NCBI GenBank assembly: GCA_016868305.1
Contig: VGHK01000023.1
Coordinates: 1-32,383, forward strand
DNA from: Betaproteobacteria bacterium
Lineage (GTDB): Bacteria; Pseudomonadota; Gammaproteobacteria; Burkholderiales; Burkholderiaceae_A
DNA length: 32,383 bases
Direction of reading: 5' to 3'
Part shown: in pieces, positions 25,418 to 32,383 of the stretch
How positions within the stretch are numbered: the stretch's first letter is position 1
Layout: each line of letters opens with the position of its first letter
Notes under the pieces: generated by a model
Told to the model about the DNA's origin: nothing
The model's database searches: none
What the model saw: the letters and a program-made list of their open reading frames with translations, nothing else
Translations under genes and position numbers: made by a program

Positions 25418-27340
25418 CTACGCTGCAGGCCGCGCGAGTAGCGCCTCCCAGCGAGCCATCGCAGCCGCAATCTCACCTTCAAGACCCTTGGCCTGTGCCT
25501 CAATCTCAGGTACCGTCAGCGGCGCATTCTTATAAAGATTCGGGTCAGCAAGCTGGGCATGCAGCGCCTTGAGCTGCTCTTCGAGAAGCTCAATTTTCTC
25601 TGGCAACCCCTCGAGTTCTTTTTTCTCTTTGCTGTTGAGCTTCAGCGCTTTAGCTGGAATGCTAGCTGGTGTAATAGCTTGTACATTTGCCGGCGCCCCG
25701 ACCGTGCTGGATCGCGCGGACGACTGCGCTGGCGCCAACGAGGCCATCCGCCGCGCGCGCTGCGCGACATAGTCTTCATATCCGCCCTCATACTCCAGCC
25801 ACTGGCCCTGGCCCTCGTAGGCCACCATGCTGGTCACCACGCCATCCAGAAAGGCACGGTCGTGGCTGACCAGCAGCACAGTGCCATTAAAGTCTTGCAG
25901 CAGGCCCTCAAGCAACTCGAGGGTTTCAATATCGAGATCGTTGGTGGGCTCGTCTAAGACCAGCACATTGGCAGGCCGCGCAAAAAGCCGTGCCAAGAGC
26001 AGGCGATTGCGCTCACCACCCGACAAGCTCGACACGGGCGAGCCCGACCGCTCGGGCGCAAACAAAAAGTCCTGCAGATAGCTCTTGACGTGCTTGCGGG
26101 TCGGGCCAATTTCGATCCATTCGCTGCCCGGGCTAATCGTGTCCTCGAGGCTCGCATCGAGCCTAAGGCCCTCGCGCATCTGATCAAAATAGGCCACCGA
26201 GAGCCGACTACCTTGCACGATCGTGCCCGACTGCGCCGCCAAGGTTCCCAGAATCAGCCGCAGCAGGGTGGTCTTGCCCGCACCGTTGGGGCCAAGTAAC
26301 CCCAGCTTGTCGCCGCGCAAAACGGTAAGGGTTAGGTCTTTCACCACCAAGGGCTTGCCGGCATAGCCATACGACACCCTCTGCAGATCGGCCACCACCT
26401 TGCCGCTGCGCTCGCCCCGCGAGACCTCAAGCCGCACCTGGCCCACCTGCTCTCGCCGTGCCGCCCGTTGGCCTCGCAGAATCTCCAGCCGCTCTAGCCG
26501 CGCCATACTCTTGGTGCGACGGGCCTCAACCCCCTGACGCGACCAGGCTTCTTCTTGGGCCAGCAGCTTGTAGGCGCGGGCATTGGCCAGGGCTTCGGCC
26601 GCCAGCTGATCTTCTTTGGCCCGCTGATAGGCCGTAAAGTTACCGGGAAATAAACGCAATACGCCGCGGTCAAGTTCCAAAATATCGGTGCAGACACGAT
26701 CAAGAAAAGCGCGGTCGTGGGTCACGAAGACCAGCGCACCGTTAAACCCGAGCAGCACCGTCTCAAGCCATTCGATGGCCTCAAGGTCCAGGTGGTTGGT
26801 AGGTTCATCGAGCAGCAGTACGCCCGGCGCCTCCGCCAATACCCGGGCAATAGCCACACGTTTTTTCTGGCCCCCTGAGAGCGTTGCCACAGGCAGGTCA
26901 CCCGCAATTCCCAGTAACGACACCTGCGCCTCCACGCGCCGCTCCCAGTCCCAGGCCTGTAGCGCATCGCACTGGGACTGCAAGGCATCAAGGGCATGGT
27001 GGTCGTCCTCGGTCTGCATGGACAGACTTAAAGACTCATAGGCAGAACGCGCTTCACGCGCCTGAGTTAGGCCCTCGGCCACCGCATCAAAGACCGAAGA
27101 CTCGTGGGCAAAGACTGGCTCCTGGGGAAGGTAGGTCACGCGCAGCCCCTGCTGCAGCTGCAGGCTGCCATAATCCAGGTTTTCAGTGCCTGCCAGAATC
27201 TTTAACAGAGACGACTTGCCCGTGCCATTGCGGCCAATCAGGCCGACACGCTGCCCGTCTTCCAAAGAAAAAGCCGCCTTCGCGAGAAGGGGCACATGGC
27301 CGAAGGCAAGGTCTGCATCCGAGAGAACGATGACTGCCAT
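25418..27340 (-). CDS. uup: ABC-F family ATPase Uup
   Basis: ABC-F proteins have two fused ATP-binding cassettes and no membrane part; they act on the ribosome or, for Uup, are linked to genome stability and branched DNA. The 640-residue product has cassette 1 with Walker A GRNGTGKS (36-43), LSGGQKKRVAIAR and LLLDEPTNHLD. The linker contains RRTKSMARLERLE. Cassette 2 has GPNGAGKTT, LSGGERNRLLLAR and LVLDEPTNDLD. A C-terminal charged coiled coil (about 560-635, with LNSKEKKELEGLPEKIE) is diagnostic of the Uup subgroup. The ATG is only 17 bp from the divergent hydrolase gene. Subgroup assignment is by the linker and coiled coil. Confidence 0.92.
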   Translation of the reverse strand: MAVIVLSDADLAFGHVPLLAKAAFSLEDGQRVGLIGRNGTGKSSLLKILAGTENLDYGSLQLQQGLRVTYLPQEPVFAHESSVFDAVAEGLTQAREARSAYESLSLSMQTEDDHHALDALQSQCDALQAWDWERRVEAQVSLLGIAGDLPVATLSGGQKKRVAIARVLAEAPGVLLLDEPTNHLDLEAIEWLETVLLGFNGALVFVTHDRAFLDRVCTDILELDRGVLRLFPGNFTAYQRAKEDQLAAEALANARAYKLLAQEEAWSRQGVEARRTKSMARLERLEILRGQRAARREQVGQVRLEVSRGERSGKVVADLQRVSYGYAGKPLVVKDLTLTVLRGDKLGLLGPNGAGKTTLLRLILGTLAAQSGTIVQGSRLSVAYFDQMREGLRLDASLEDTISPGSEWIEIGPTRKHVKSYLQDFLFAPERSGSPVSSLSGGERNRLLLARLFARPANVLVLDEPTNDLDIETLELLEGLLQDFNGTVLLVSHDRAFLDGVVTSMVAYEGQGQWLEYEGGYEDYVAQRARRMASLAPAQSSARSSTVGAPANVQAITPASIPAKALKLNSKEKKELEGLPEKIELLEEQLKALHAQLADPNLYKNAPLTVPEIEAQAKGLEGEIAAAMARWEALLARPAA

Positions 27341-27357
27341 AGTGGCGGGAGTATCAC

Positions 27358-28518
27358 ATGTTCGTGCAGACTACTGGCTCCATGCATACCGTCGTCGCAT
27401 TCAACGTATTCATTCGCCGCTGTCTCTCTGGCCTGGTCGTTGCCGGCCTGAGCCTCGGGGCAGGCTGTGCGGCACAGACCGATGGCTCTGCTGTCCCGAA
27501 TCCGGTCCGGGCCGCGCAACCGTCGACTGGGCAGAAACAGGCCGCACCAGCGCTGCCGCCCACGGAACAACTTCTCGGGCGCCCTTTTCGGGTATGGAAG
27601 GAGTCCAGCCCGACGCTTATTGTCTTGGGCATTCACGGGTTTAATGACTACAGCAAGGCATTCGCACCCCTGGCCGAGGCCCTTCAAGGCACGGGGGCCA
27701 GAGTCTATGCCTATGACCAACGGGGATTTGGTGAAAATGCCGACGCGGGCCAGTGGCCGGGCGATCAGGCATTAATTGCTGATATCCGCCAGGCCGCAGC
27801 CCATCTGCGCCGCAGCTATCCAGCGACTCCACTGGTGGTGGTGGGCGAGAGCATGGGGGGTGCGCTCGTGCTGCGCGCCTCCTCTGAGCCCGAAGGCCTC
27901 GAGTCCGATGCAATTGTGCTCTTAGCACCTGCTGTATGGGGCATGCAGATCATGCCCTGGTATCAGCGCTGGGGCCTTGCCTTCATGAATACCGTGATGC
28001 CCAACATGACGTTTACAGGCAATGGCATTCAGCACCTTGGTATTCGACCCACCAACGACCCAGAGGTGTCACGCGACCTTTCACGCGACCCCTTGTTTAT
28101 CAAAGAAACACGGGTGGCCAGTCTTTATGGCATCAGTCTGCTCATGGATAAGGCACTGGCCCATCCGATTCGGTTTCCAGTACCTACCCTCGTCATGTAT
28201 GGCCTCAACGACCGCATCATTCCACCAGCCCCCACCTGCGCCTGGCTGTCGCGGCTATCGATGCAGTCTGAAAAGATTCCAAGCCATATGGAATTTATTA
28301 TTTATCCCGAGGGCTGGCATATGCTCACCCGCCAGATACGGGCCGAGGACGTAAAAAGAGATCTGCGCCTCTGGCTGCAGACATTTGCCAATCCTCAGGC
28401 CAAGGCGATTAAGCAGAACGGTGTGTCGGCGGCTGGCCCGTCAGCCAGGTCACCCAGCATAGGCCTAGTCGCTGCGCGAAAGGCGGTCTGCGAGAAGGCT
28501 GGCCTTGTCATACCCTAG
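27358..28518 (+). CDS. Alpha/beta hydrolase, monoglyceride lipase/lysophospholipase-like, probable exported lipoprotein
   Basis: This is a 386-residue serine hydrolase of the Hydrolase_4 / PldB-like type, likely acting on acyl glycerols or lysophospholipids. The N-terminus is basic with a hydrophobic stretch (about 22-36) ending LSLGAGC. C37 could be lipidated, although the lipobox is not ideal (Gly at -3). The hydrolase core starts at about 85 with LGIHGFNDYS. It contains the nucleophile Ser165 in GESMGG, the acid Asp285 in YGLNDRIIPP and His321 in PEGWHML. A GGGAG Shine-Dalgarno sequence six bases upstream supports the ATG at 27358; 27382 is an alternative. The Ala/Ser-rich tail of about 35 residues has no clear role. 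It diverges from uup by 17 bp. Confidence 0.85.
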   Translation: MFVQTTGSMHTVVAFNVFIRRCLSGLVVAGLSLGAGCAAQTDGSAVPNPVRAAQPSTGQKQAAPALPPTEQLLGRPFRVWKESSPTLIVLGIHGFNDYSKAFAPLAEALQGTGARVYAYDQRGFGENADAGQWPGDQALIADIRQAAAHLRRSYPATPLVVVGESMGGALVLRASSEPEGLESDAIVLLAPAVWGMQIMPWYQRWGLAFMNTVMPNMTFTGNGIQHLGIRPTNDPEVSRDLSRDPLFIKETRVASLYGISLLMDKALAHPIRFPVPTLVMYGLNDRIIPPAPTCAWLSRLSMQSEKIPSHMEFIIYPEGWHMLTRQIRAEDVKRDLRLWLQTFANPQAKAIKQNGVSAAGPSARSPSIGLVAARKAVCEKAGLVIP

Positions 28519-28565
28519 CCCCGCGGTCTTCCCGGTCCGTTGTCTCGAGATCCCTTACCGTCAGT

Positions 28566-29588
28566 TTAGCCCTGATCAAATTGCCTGGTGTTAGGGCAGA
28601 AGGAGTTCTCAGCATTACCTTGCGCGCCAAGCCAAGCCGCACCCAGCACTCCGGCTGAGTCACCCAAGTGATTCACCACGATGGGCGTGTCGAACTCTCC
28701 GCCGAAAATCTGGCTTCTCACCTGCGGGGGCCCTTTTTGGCAGAGCCCGGGGTGGGCAGAAAGTCCGCCGCCCAGCACCACAATATCGGGATCCAGAATC
28801 GAGCAGACTCGCCGCAAGCCCTCGCCAAAGGCCCAGAAAAAACGTTTCTGCAGATCTATTGCGTGTTGAACTGCTGAGGCAGCCACAGGATCATTCTGGG
28901 CAGGCGTAACCTCAAGAATTTGCTGGGCAGACCATTGCAGTCCAGTGGCATCGTAAAACGCTTTCTGCAGGCCACTGCCCGACAAGAACGTCTCCAGACA
29001 TCCACGTTGTCCGCACCAGCAGAGAGGCCCTAAAGGGTCAATACCCACATGACCCCACTCCCCGGCAAGCCGATTTCTGCCCGCATGAATCCGACCATTA
29101 ATCACCAGACCCGCTCCACAGCCGGTTCCCATAATGACGCCAAAGACAACGGAAAAGCCTCGACCCGCCCCTTGCTGGGCTTCAGCCAGTGCAAAGCAGT
29201 TGGCATCATTCTCAATAACTACTGGCCCGTCTAGAACCCGTTCAGCCCAAGTCTGAAAAGGCAAGCCATTGAGGCAGTTGGTATTCGAATTACGCAGCCG
29301 ACCTGAAGCCGGGGATACCGAGCCTGGGGTGCCAAGACCCATGGTAATTGAGCGTCTAACGCCTTTGGCAGCAACTTCGTCAGACTCTTGCAGAACCATC
29401 TGCTTTAGCTGTCTCAGGGTGTCACCAATAGCCTGAACCTGTTTGTCGGGGTCGGGATGATGGGGAGTTGGCAGCCGACGCCTCGAGAGCTGCTGACCCG
29501 TCTGGCTCAGGGCCACCGCCTCAATCTTGGTACCGCCAAGATCAAAGCCTAGGTGGGTGATTGCAGAAGGGAAAGCTGCAGATCCCAT
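28566..29588 (-). CDS. mak: ROK-family sugar kinase (Mak fructokinase-like)
   Basis: The product resembles E. coli Mak, a ROK kinase phosphorylating fructose and other hexoses. The 340 residues contain the phosphate loop FDLGGTKIEA (15-24), GLGTPGSVSP and the catalytic Asp128 in ENDANCFALAEA. GTGCGAGLVING is followed by the ROK zinc site GEWGH (His180) with C190, C192 and C197 in CWCGQRGCLETF. The C-terminal part has LDPDIVVLGGGLS and the FGGEF.TP..... GDSAG..GAAWL block found in Mak. The start at 29588 is chosen over an in-frame TTG at 29621 because it follows the upstream stop by four bases; no clear Shine-Dalgarno sequence is visible. Substrate cannot be fixed from sequence; N-acetylglucosamine is also possible. 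Confidence 0.87.
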   Translation of the reverse strand: MGSAAFPSAITHLGFDLGGTKIEAVALSQTGQQLSRRRLPTPHHPDPDKQVQAIGDTLRQLKQMVLQESDEVAAKGVRRSITMGLGTPGSVSPASGRLRNSNTNCLNGLPFQTWAERVLDGPVVIENDANCFALAEAQQGAGRGFSVVFGVIMGTGCGAGLVINGRIHAGRNRLAGEWGHVGIDPLGPLCWCGQRGCLETFLSGSGLQKAFYDATGLQWSAQQILEVTPAQNDPVAASAVQHAIDLQKRFFWAFGEGLRRVCSILDPDIVVLGGGLSAHPGLCQKGPPQVRSQIFGGEFDTPIVVNHLGDSAGVLGAAWLGAQGNAENSFCPNTRQFDQG

Positions 29589-29592
29589 CGGT

Positions 29593-29895
29593 CTAGAAGA
29601 GCCCAGTGAAAAACCCCACAATCGTAGGCCACAACTGGTAAATGGCTACTACAACTGCAATTAACAAAACCAAGCCTAAGGTCAGCATGGCAAGCAGTGT
29701 CTGGATGTAATCCTTCAATAGCGCTGCAATGAGCAGTTTGGTGTCCCCAAAGCCTCTCAGAAGGCCGTGCACAAGCAGAGACCATGGGAAGAATGCCATC
29801 ACCATGGCCGCCAGTATGCCAAACCGCCAGAAGCTCAACTCCGAGTAAGGGTTGGTCGTTGGGTTAATCTCTGGGTTGGTCGTTGGTTCAGTCAT
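29593..29895 (-). CDS. Small inner-membrane protein with two transmembrane segments
   Basis: This 100-residue protein has a polar, Asn/Thr/Pro-rich start (1-18, with a repeated NPTTNP-like unit). Two hydrophobic segments follow, about 24-46 and 66-92, joined by a short loop with LLRGFGDTKLLIAALLKDY. It is not assigned to a named family. It lies between the methyltransferase/PaiB-like region and mak on the same strand, four bases before mak. Coupled translation with mak is therefore likely, though no shared function is evident. No strong Shine-Dalgarno sequence precedes the ATG; a GAGAGG is 15 bases away. Confidence 0.75.
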   Translation of the reverse strand: MTEPTTNPEINPTTNPYSELSFWRFGILAAMVMAFFPWSLLVHGLLRGFGDTKLLIAALLKDYIQTLLAMLTLGLVLLIAVVVAIYQLWPTIVGFFTGLF

Positions 29896-29898
29896 CTG

Positions 29899-30081
29899 CT
29901 AGTCACCAAACCTCTCTCGCATTGCCTTACCAAGTCCGTCGACACCCTTTGCAATCAGTGTCCTTGCCACAACACCACGGACAAACTTTTCCTCGTCCAT
30001 CACCGTCAGGCAAACATGCACATGCACCACCTCGTAGTTCCAGGTTGGCACCTGCCTGAGTGTCTCGAGCGCGCTCCTATC
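29899..30081 (-). pseudogene. Possible remnant of a PaiB-like FMN-binding protein, or a small 50-residue ORF
   Basis: A 60-codon open frame lies in the gap between the methyltransferase and the small membrane protein. With a GTG start at 30051 it encodes 50 residues, starting VPTWNYEVVHVHV and continuing LTVMDEEKFVRGVVAR. That matches the pattern VPTWNY..VH..G...V.D...... in the middle of PaiB-type FMN-binding proteins (about 200 residues). The N-terminal two fifths and the C-terminal half of such a protein are absent, and the last 20 residues do not follow the pattern. The open frame overlaps the methyltransferase stop by five bases, and there is no ATG at a sensible place. A degraded gene is the simplest reading. 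A true small protein cannot be excluded. Confidence 0.4.
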
Positions 30082-30949
30082 TTATGACTCTTTTCGCTAG
30101 GAAAACGAGCGAAGACCTCCCATCCCCATGGCGCTCATAAAGACTCAGACCATTCCCCTCGAAAACCCCATACATGGCTCTTTTTCTTTCAGTCGGCGTA
30201 TTTATCTCGAAGGTAAAGTCGTTTCCTTTAATAGACCCCGCTTCGATACTGCCAGTTTTGCCAGACAGTGGAGTAAACGAACCACGAAAATACTGTTTGC
30301 TCTGACGTATAACCAAGCGGGCTGTTGATGTTGAAGGGTTAATCGCGTCCTGCACTTCCCAAGTTCCATCTAGTGACGCCGGGACAATCCACAGAAAACC
30401 GGCCTCTCCAGTAGATGATCGGAATTCGCTATCGGGCTGCCATGTCCCCATTCGAAAGGTATTAGACACAATCCTGGTTCCAGGCTTCATAGCCAGCAGC
30501 GTAGGCTTGAGCTTCAAGTTGAGATTCTCACCAAGGTACAGCGTAACCACGGTCGCGCGAGAAAAATCCTCGATAAAAATATCACCTTGCCTGAAAGACG
30601 CAAGGTCTGATACCTCGGCGCGCTGGGCATTTCTCACTGACAACTCAACCAGATCTTTGTTGTATTCAATACCATACGAACGAACCCCACGGGTTTTTGC
30701 CGCTTCTATGGGGATGATTCCGTCTCCAGAGCCCAGGTCGTACAGAACGTCATTTTTGGTGACCTTGGCCTGGTCAAGCATGAGATGCACGAGCTCTGTC
30801 TTTGAGGGCACCCACATTACGTCTTTGCCATGCGCGCCCACCCTTATCTGATACTGGTCATCACCATACCGAAAGCTCGCACACCCGGAGAGCAGGGTGA
30901 GACCTAGAAAACATAAAGGCAGCACAACGCGTAGGGTGGAATAGTGCAT
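30077..30949 (-). CDS. Class I SAM-dependent methyltransferase with a lipoprotein signal peptide
   Basis: The 290-residue protein has an N-terminal signal peptide with hydrophobic core (about 7-20) and a classical lipobox LSGC, Cys23 becoming the lipidated first residue; Ala at the next position favours the outer membrane. Residues about 45-190 are a Rossmann-fold methyltransferase. It has motif I VLYDLGSGDG (67-76), the acidic residue Glu94 in SYGIEYN, ASFRQGDIFIEDFS and ATVVTLYLGENLNLKL. Related betaproteobacterial proteins share the D(L/V)GSGDG..I.AAK and TLYL..N.KL patterns and often carry signal peptides. The C-terminal third (about 195-290) is rich in predicted beta strands. SAM is normally cytoplasmic, so activity outside is puzzling; it may instead have lost catalysis. 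The start ATG is at 30949. Confidence 0.82.
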   Translation of the reverse strand: MHYSTLRVVLPLCFLGLTLLSGCASFRYGDDQYQIRVGAHGKDVMWVPSKTELVHLMLDQAKVTKNDVLYDLGSGDGIIPIEAAKTRGVRSYGIEYNKDLVELSVRNAQRAEVSDLASFRQGDIFIEDFSRATVVTLYLGENLNLKLKPTLLAMKPGTRIVSNTFRMGTWQPDSEFRSSTGEAGFLWIVPASLDGTWEVQDAINPSTSTARLVIRQSKQYFRGSFTPLSGKTGSIEAGSIKGNDFTFEINTPTERKRAMYGVFEGNGLSLYERHGDGRSSLVFLAKRVIR

Positions 30950-31277
30950 ATGTAAAAACCTCGATAGTGAAAACTAAGCGGAAAGCGAGAACTGTCTTCC
31001 GATTGCGGAATTAAGTGACATTAAACTGTCACCATAATAAGACCGAAATAAGTGATTCTACCGTTCAGGATCAGTCCCCTGGGGCTAAACCGCTCAGTCG
31101 AAGAATTCGCTTAGCAACGATTTAGGCTTCTTATGGAAACCGCACCTCGAATCAGGGTATGACCTTGACTCGCCACACTGAGCAGGCCTAATAACGGGAG
31201 GAGCCTTCGTCCCTTCCCTTCAACCTGCTTGCTGGCATTTCACTTTATTAGTAGAGTGCAATGCGATTCACTGCGCC
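30950..31277. other. 328-bp intergenic region between divergent methyltransferase and glyoxalase-like genes
   Basis: No convincing gene lies here. It presumably holds divergent promoters. An inverted repeat is at 31015-31032. A GGGAGGAG purine run at 31195-31202 resembles a Shine-Dalgarno sequence but has no fitting start codon. A six-codon frame (31261-31281) overlaps the start of the downstream gene. No tRNA, and no strong sigma-70 hexamer pair that I would defend, was seen. Confidence 0.6.
31015..31032. promoter_or_regulatory. Inverted repeat GTGACA-N6-TGTCAC, candidate operator
   Basis: Two perfect 6-bp arms are separated by TTAAAC in the divergent promoter region. An 18-bp dyad of this form is typical of a dimeric helix-turn-helix regulator site. 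No T-tract follows, so a terminator is unlikely. The regulator is not identified. Confidence 0.45.
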
Positions 31278-32012
31278 ATGAGCCCCATGGAGAACCAGAT
31301 AAAAAATCATTGTGCCAATACCCTAGCATCAACGCTCGACCATCTTGTTGTGGCTGCCACAACGCTGGATGCCGGGGTGAAATGGTGCAAAGAAACTTTG
31401 GGCGTGACGCCGCTACCCGGAGGCAGTCATCCTCTTTTTGGCACCCACAACCGTCTCCTGCCGCTCGTATCGCCCAGCCATCCTCTGGTTTACCTAGAGA
31501 TCATCGCGATCGACCAGACTATTCCAGCAGACAAAGCCCTACGACTGCCCAGATGGTTCGACCTTGATGACCCCACAATCCAAGCCCAGTTGCAGGCAGA
31601 AGGACCACAGCTTCTGCATTGGGTTGCACGTGTGCCTGATCTAAGCGCGGCCCTTCATGCCTGGGCTAAGCTCGGAATTAATCGAGGGCCCATGATCGAG
31701 GCGTCACGCCCAACACCCAACGGCCTCTTGCGCTGGAAGATCTCAGTTCGTGAGGACGGGCAGAGGTTGTTTAACGGCATTTTGCCCACGCTCATTGAAT
31801 GGGGCACGGATCACCCACGCAAAAGCCTTATCGGGCCGACATTCTCTCTGAAATCGCTTACTCTCGCCCACCCACAACACGACCTTCTTCAACGGGCTTT
31901 CAGCGCTATAAACCTTCAACACATTAACTTGACAAGCGGTCCGCCGGAGATACTTACGGAATTAGTCGCGCCCGACGGTAGCCTCAAAACCCTGCGCTAT
32001 CTCGCCCCATAG
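31278..32012 (+). CDS. Glyoxalase-like (VOC superfamily) domain protein
   Basis: This 244-residue protein has the N-terminal pattern LDHLVVAATTLDAGVKWCKETLGVTPLPGGSHPLFGTHNRLL (about 20-61; the metal-binding-like His22 and the GTHN.LL segment are typical of the glyoxalase-like family PF13468). Then LVYLEIIAIDQ provides a conserved Glu. The second half repeats the beta-alpha-beta fold with LLHWVARVPDL and LLRWKISVREDG, then ILPTLIEW. No specific reaction can be assigned; family members are mostly uncharacterised. The ATG at 31278 lacks a good Shine-Dalgarno sequence; an ATG at 31287 is also possible. It stands alone in the window, and its base composition is less GC-rich than the core genes. 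Confidence 0.83.
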   Translation: MSPMENQIKNHCANTLASTLDHLVVAATTLDAGVKWCKETLGVTPLPGGSHPLFGTHNRLLPLVSPSHPLVYLEIIAIDQTIPADKALRLPRWFDLDDPTIQAQLQAEGPQLLHWVARVPDLSAALHAWAKLGINRGPMIEASRPTPNGLLRWKISVREDGQRLFNGILPTLIEWGTDHPRKSLIGPTFSLKSLTLAHPQHDLLQRAFSAINLQHINLTSGPPEILTELVAPDGSLKTLRYLAP

Positions 32013-32166
32013 TGCGAGAAACCTGTTGAACCCCGCAAGGATTGGTGACAGAGGCATTGGAGTCAGGACCCAAATCACCGCGCAAGACGCGATCACCTAA
32101 ACAGGAGAAATCCCATAGATCAGCCACATGTAAACCTCTTGCTGGGCCTCGCGCCTCGCATACCTG

Positions 32167-32383
32167 CTAATTTCCACGCCATCGCCAACCATGTGGAGTG
32201 AGAAGAACGTCTGCAACGAACAAGGGCCCGACCCAGAGGTACTGAAGATCTTCAAAAAAAGAGGGCTTTCGGCCTTCTATCTTGTGTCCAACGAACTGGG
32301 CGATCCACCCGCTCACAAAAAGAGAGAGGCAGACCAACAACCGAAAGTCTCCCATCAGAACAATGAGCAGCGTAAGCAAGAAA
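32167..32383 (-). CDS. Mpo1-like (DUF962) membrane protein, 5' end beyond the window
   Basis: The frame runs off the right edge, so only the last 71 residues are visible. The hydrophobic stretch LLVCLSLFVSGWIAQFVGHKIEGRKPSFFEDL and the following LQYLWVGPLFVADVLL match the DUF962/Mpo1 core (W..Q..GH...E...P.......L...P.F...E). Yeast Mpo1 is a dioxygenase acting on 2-hydroxy fatty acids, using conserved histidines; one is in the visible GHK. The bacterial function is unproven. A TTG at the edge is not a credible start because the hydrophobic frame continues upstream. The 150 bp between this stop and the previous gene hold nothing recognisable. Confidence 0.8.
   Translation of the reverse strand, partial: FLLTLLIVLMGDFRLLVCLSLFVSGWIAQFVGHKIEGRKPSFFEDLQYLWVGPLFVADVLLTPHGWRWRGN

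Overview
The window looks like a chromosomal segment of a high-GC betaproteobacterium, most likely of the order Burkholderiales. This rests on the gene order tig-clpP-clpX-lon-hupB-tRNA-Val-tRNA-Asp-ppiD, the adjacent ispDF/mfd/serB block, the radA-alr pair and an HpnCDE squalene cassette; no 16S rRNA or other taxonomic marker is present. No rRNA, prophage, insertion sequence or CRISPR array was seen. About 90% of the window is coding.

Layout. (1) 1-2480: a Nu-class glutathione transferase preceded by an array of 7-bp repeats, then a DUF1178 gene and mnmH (tRNA 2-selenouridine synthase), whose start codons overlap on opposite strands. (2) 2447-10747, all on the minus strand: a proteostasis block. 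In transcription order it is tRNA-Leu(UAG), trigger factor, ClpP, ClpX, Lon, HU, tRNA-Val(UAC), tRNA-Asp(GUC) and a PpiD-like membrane-anchored periplasmic chaperone that has lost its parvulin domain. A good sigma-32-type promoter lies in front of lon and a good sigma-70 promoter in front of hupB. (3) 10828-14685, plus strand: hpnC-hpnD-hpnE, which turn farnesyl diphosphate into squalene. (4) 14765-20706, minus strand: a tightly coupled five-gene operon, ispDF (fused), tsaB-rimI (fused), an unrecognised gene, alr and radA. It supplies isoprenoid precursor enzymes (thematically linked to hpnCDE), a tRNA t6A subunit, an S18 acetyltransferase, D-alanine and recombination repair. (5) 20725-27340: mfd and serB on plus, convergent with the ABC-F gene uup. 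(6) 27358-32383: less conserved and visibly less GC-rich from about 28.5 kb. It holds a lipoprotein-like alpha/beta hydrolase, a Mak-type ROK sugar kinase, a small membrane protein, a PaiB-like remnant, a methyltransferase with a lipoprotein signal peptide, a glyoxalase-like protein and a partial Mpo1-like (DUF962) protein.

The most distinctive features are gene-architecture changes: the PpiD lacking its PPIase domain, two gene fusions (TsaB-RimI, IspD-IspF), recurrent low-complexity insertions in otherwise ordinary enzymes (HpnC, HpnE, IspD, TsaB, Mfd, SerB), and a predicted surface- or periplasm-facing SAM methyltransferase. I did not find a clear multi-gene defence or mobile system. Protein family calls are from recognition of motifs and remembered homologues, not from a database search.
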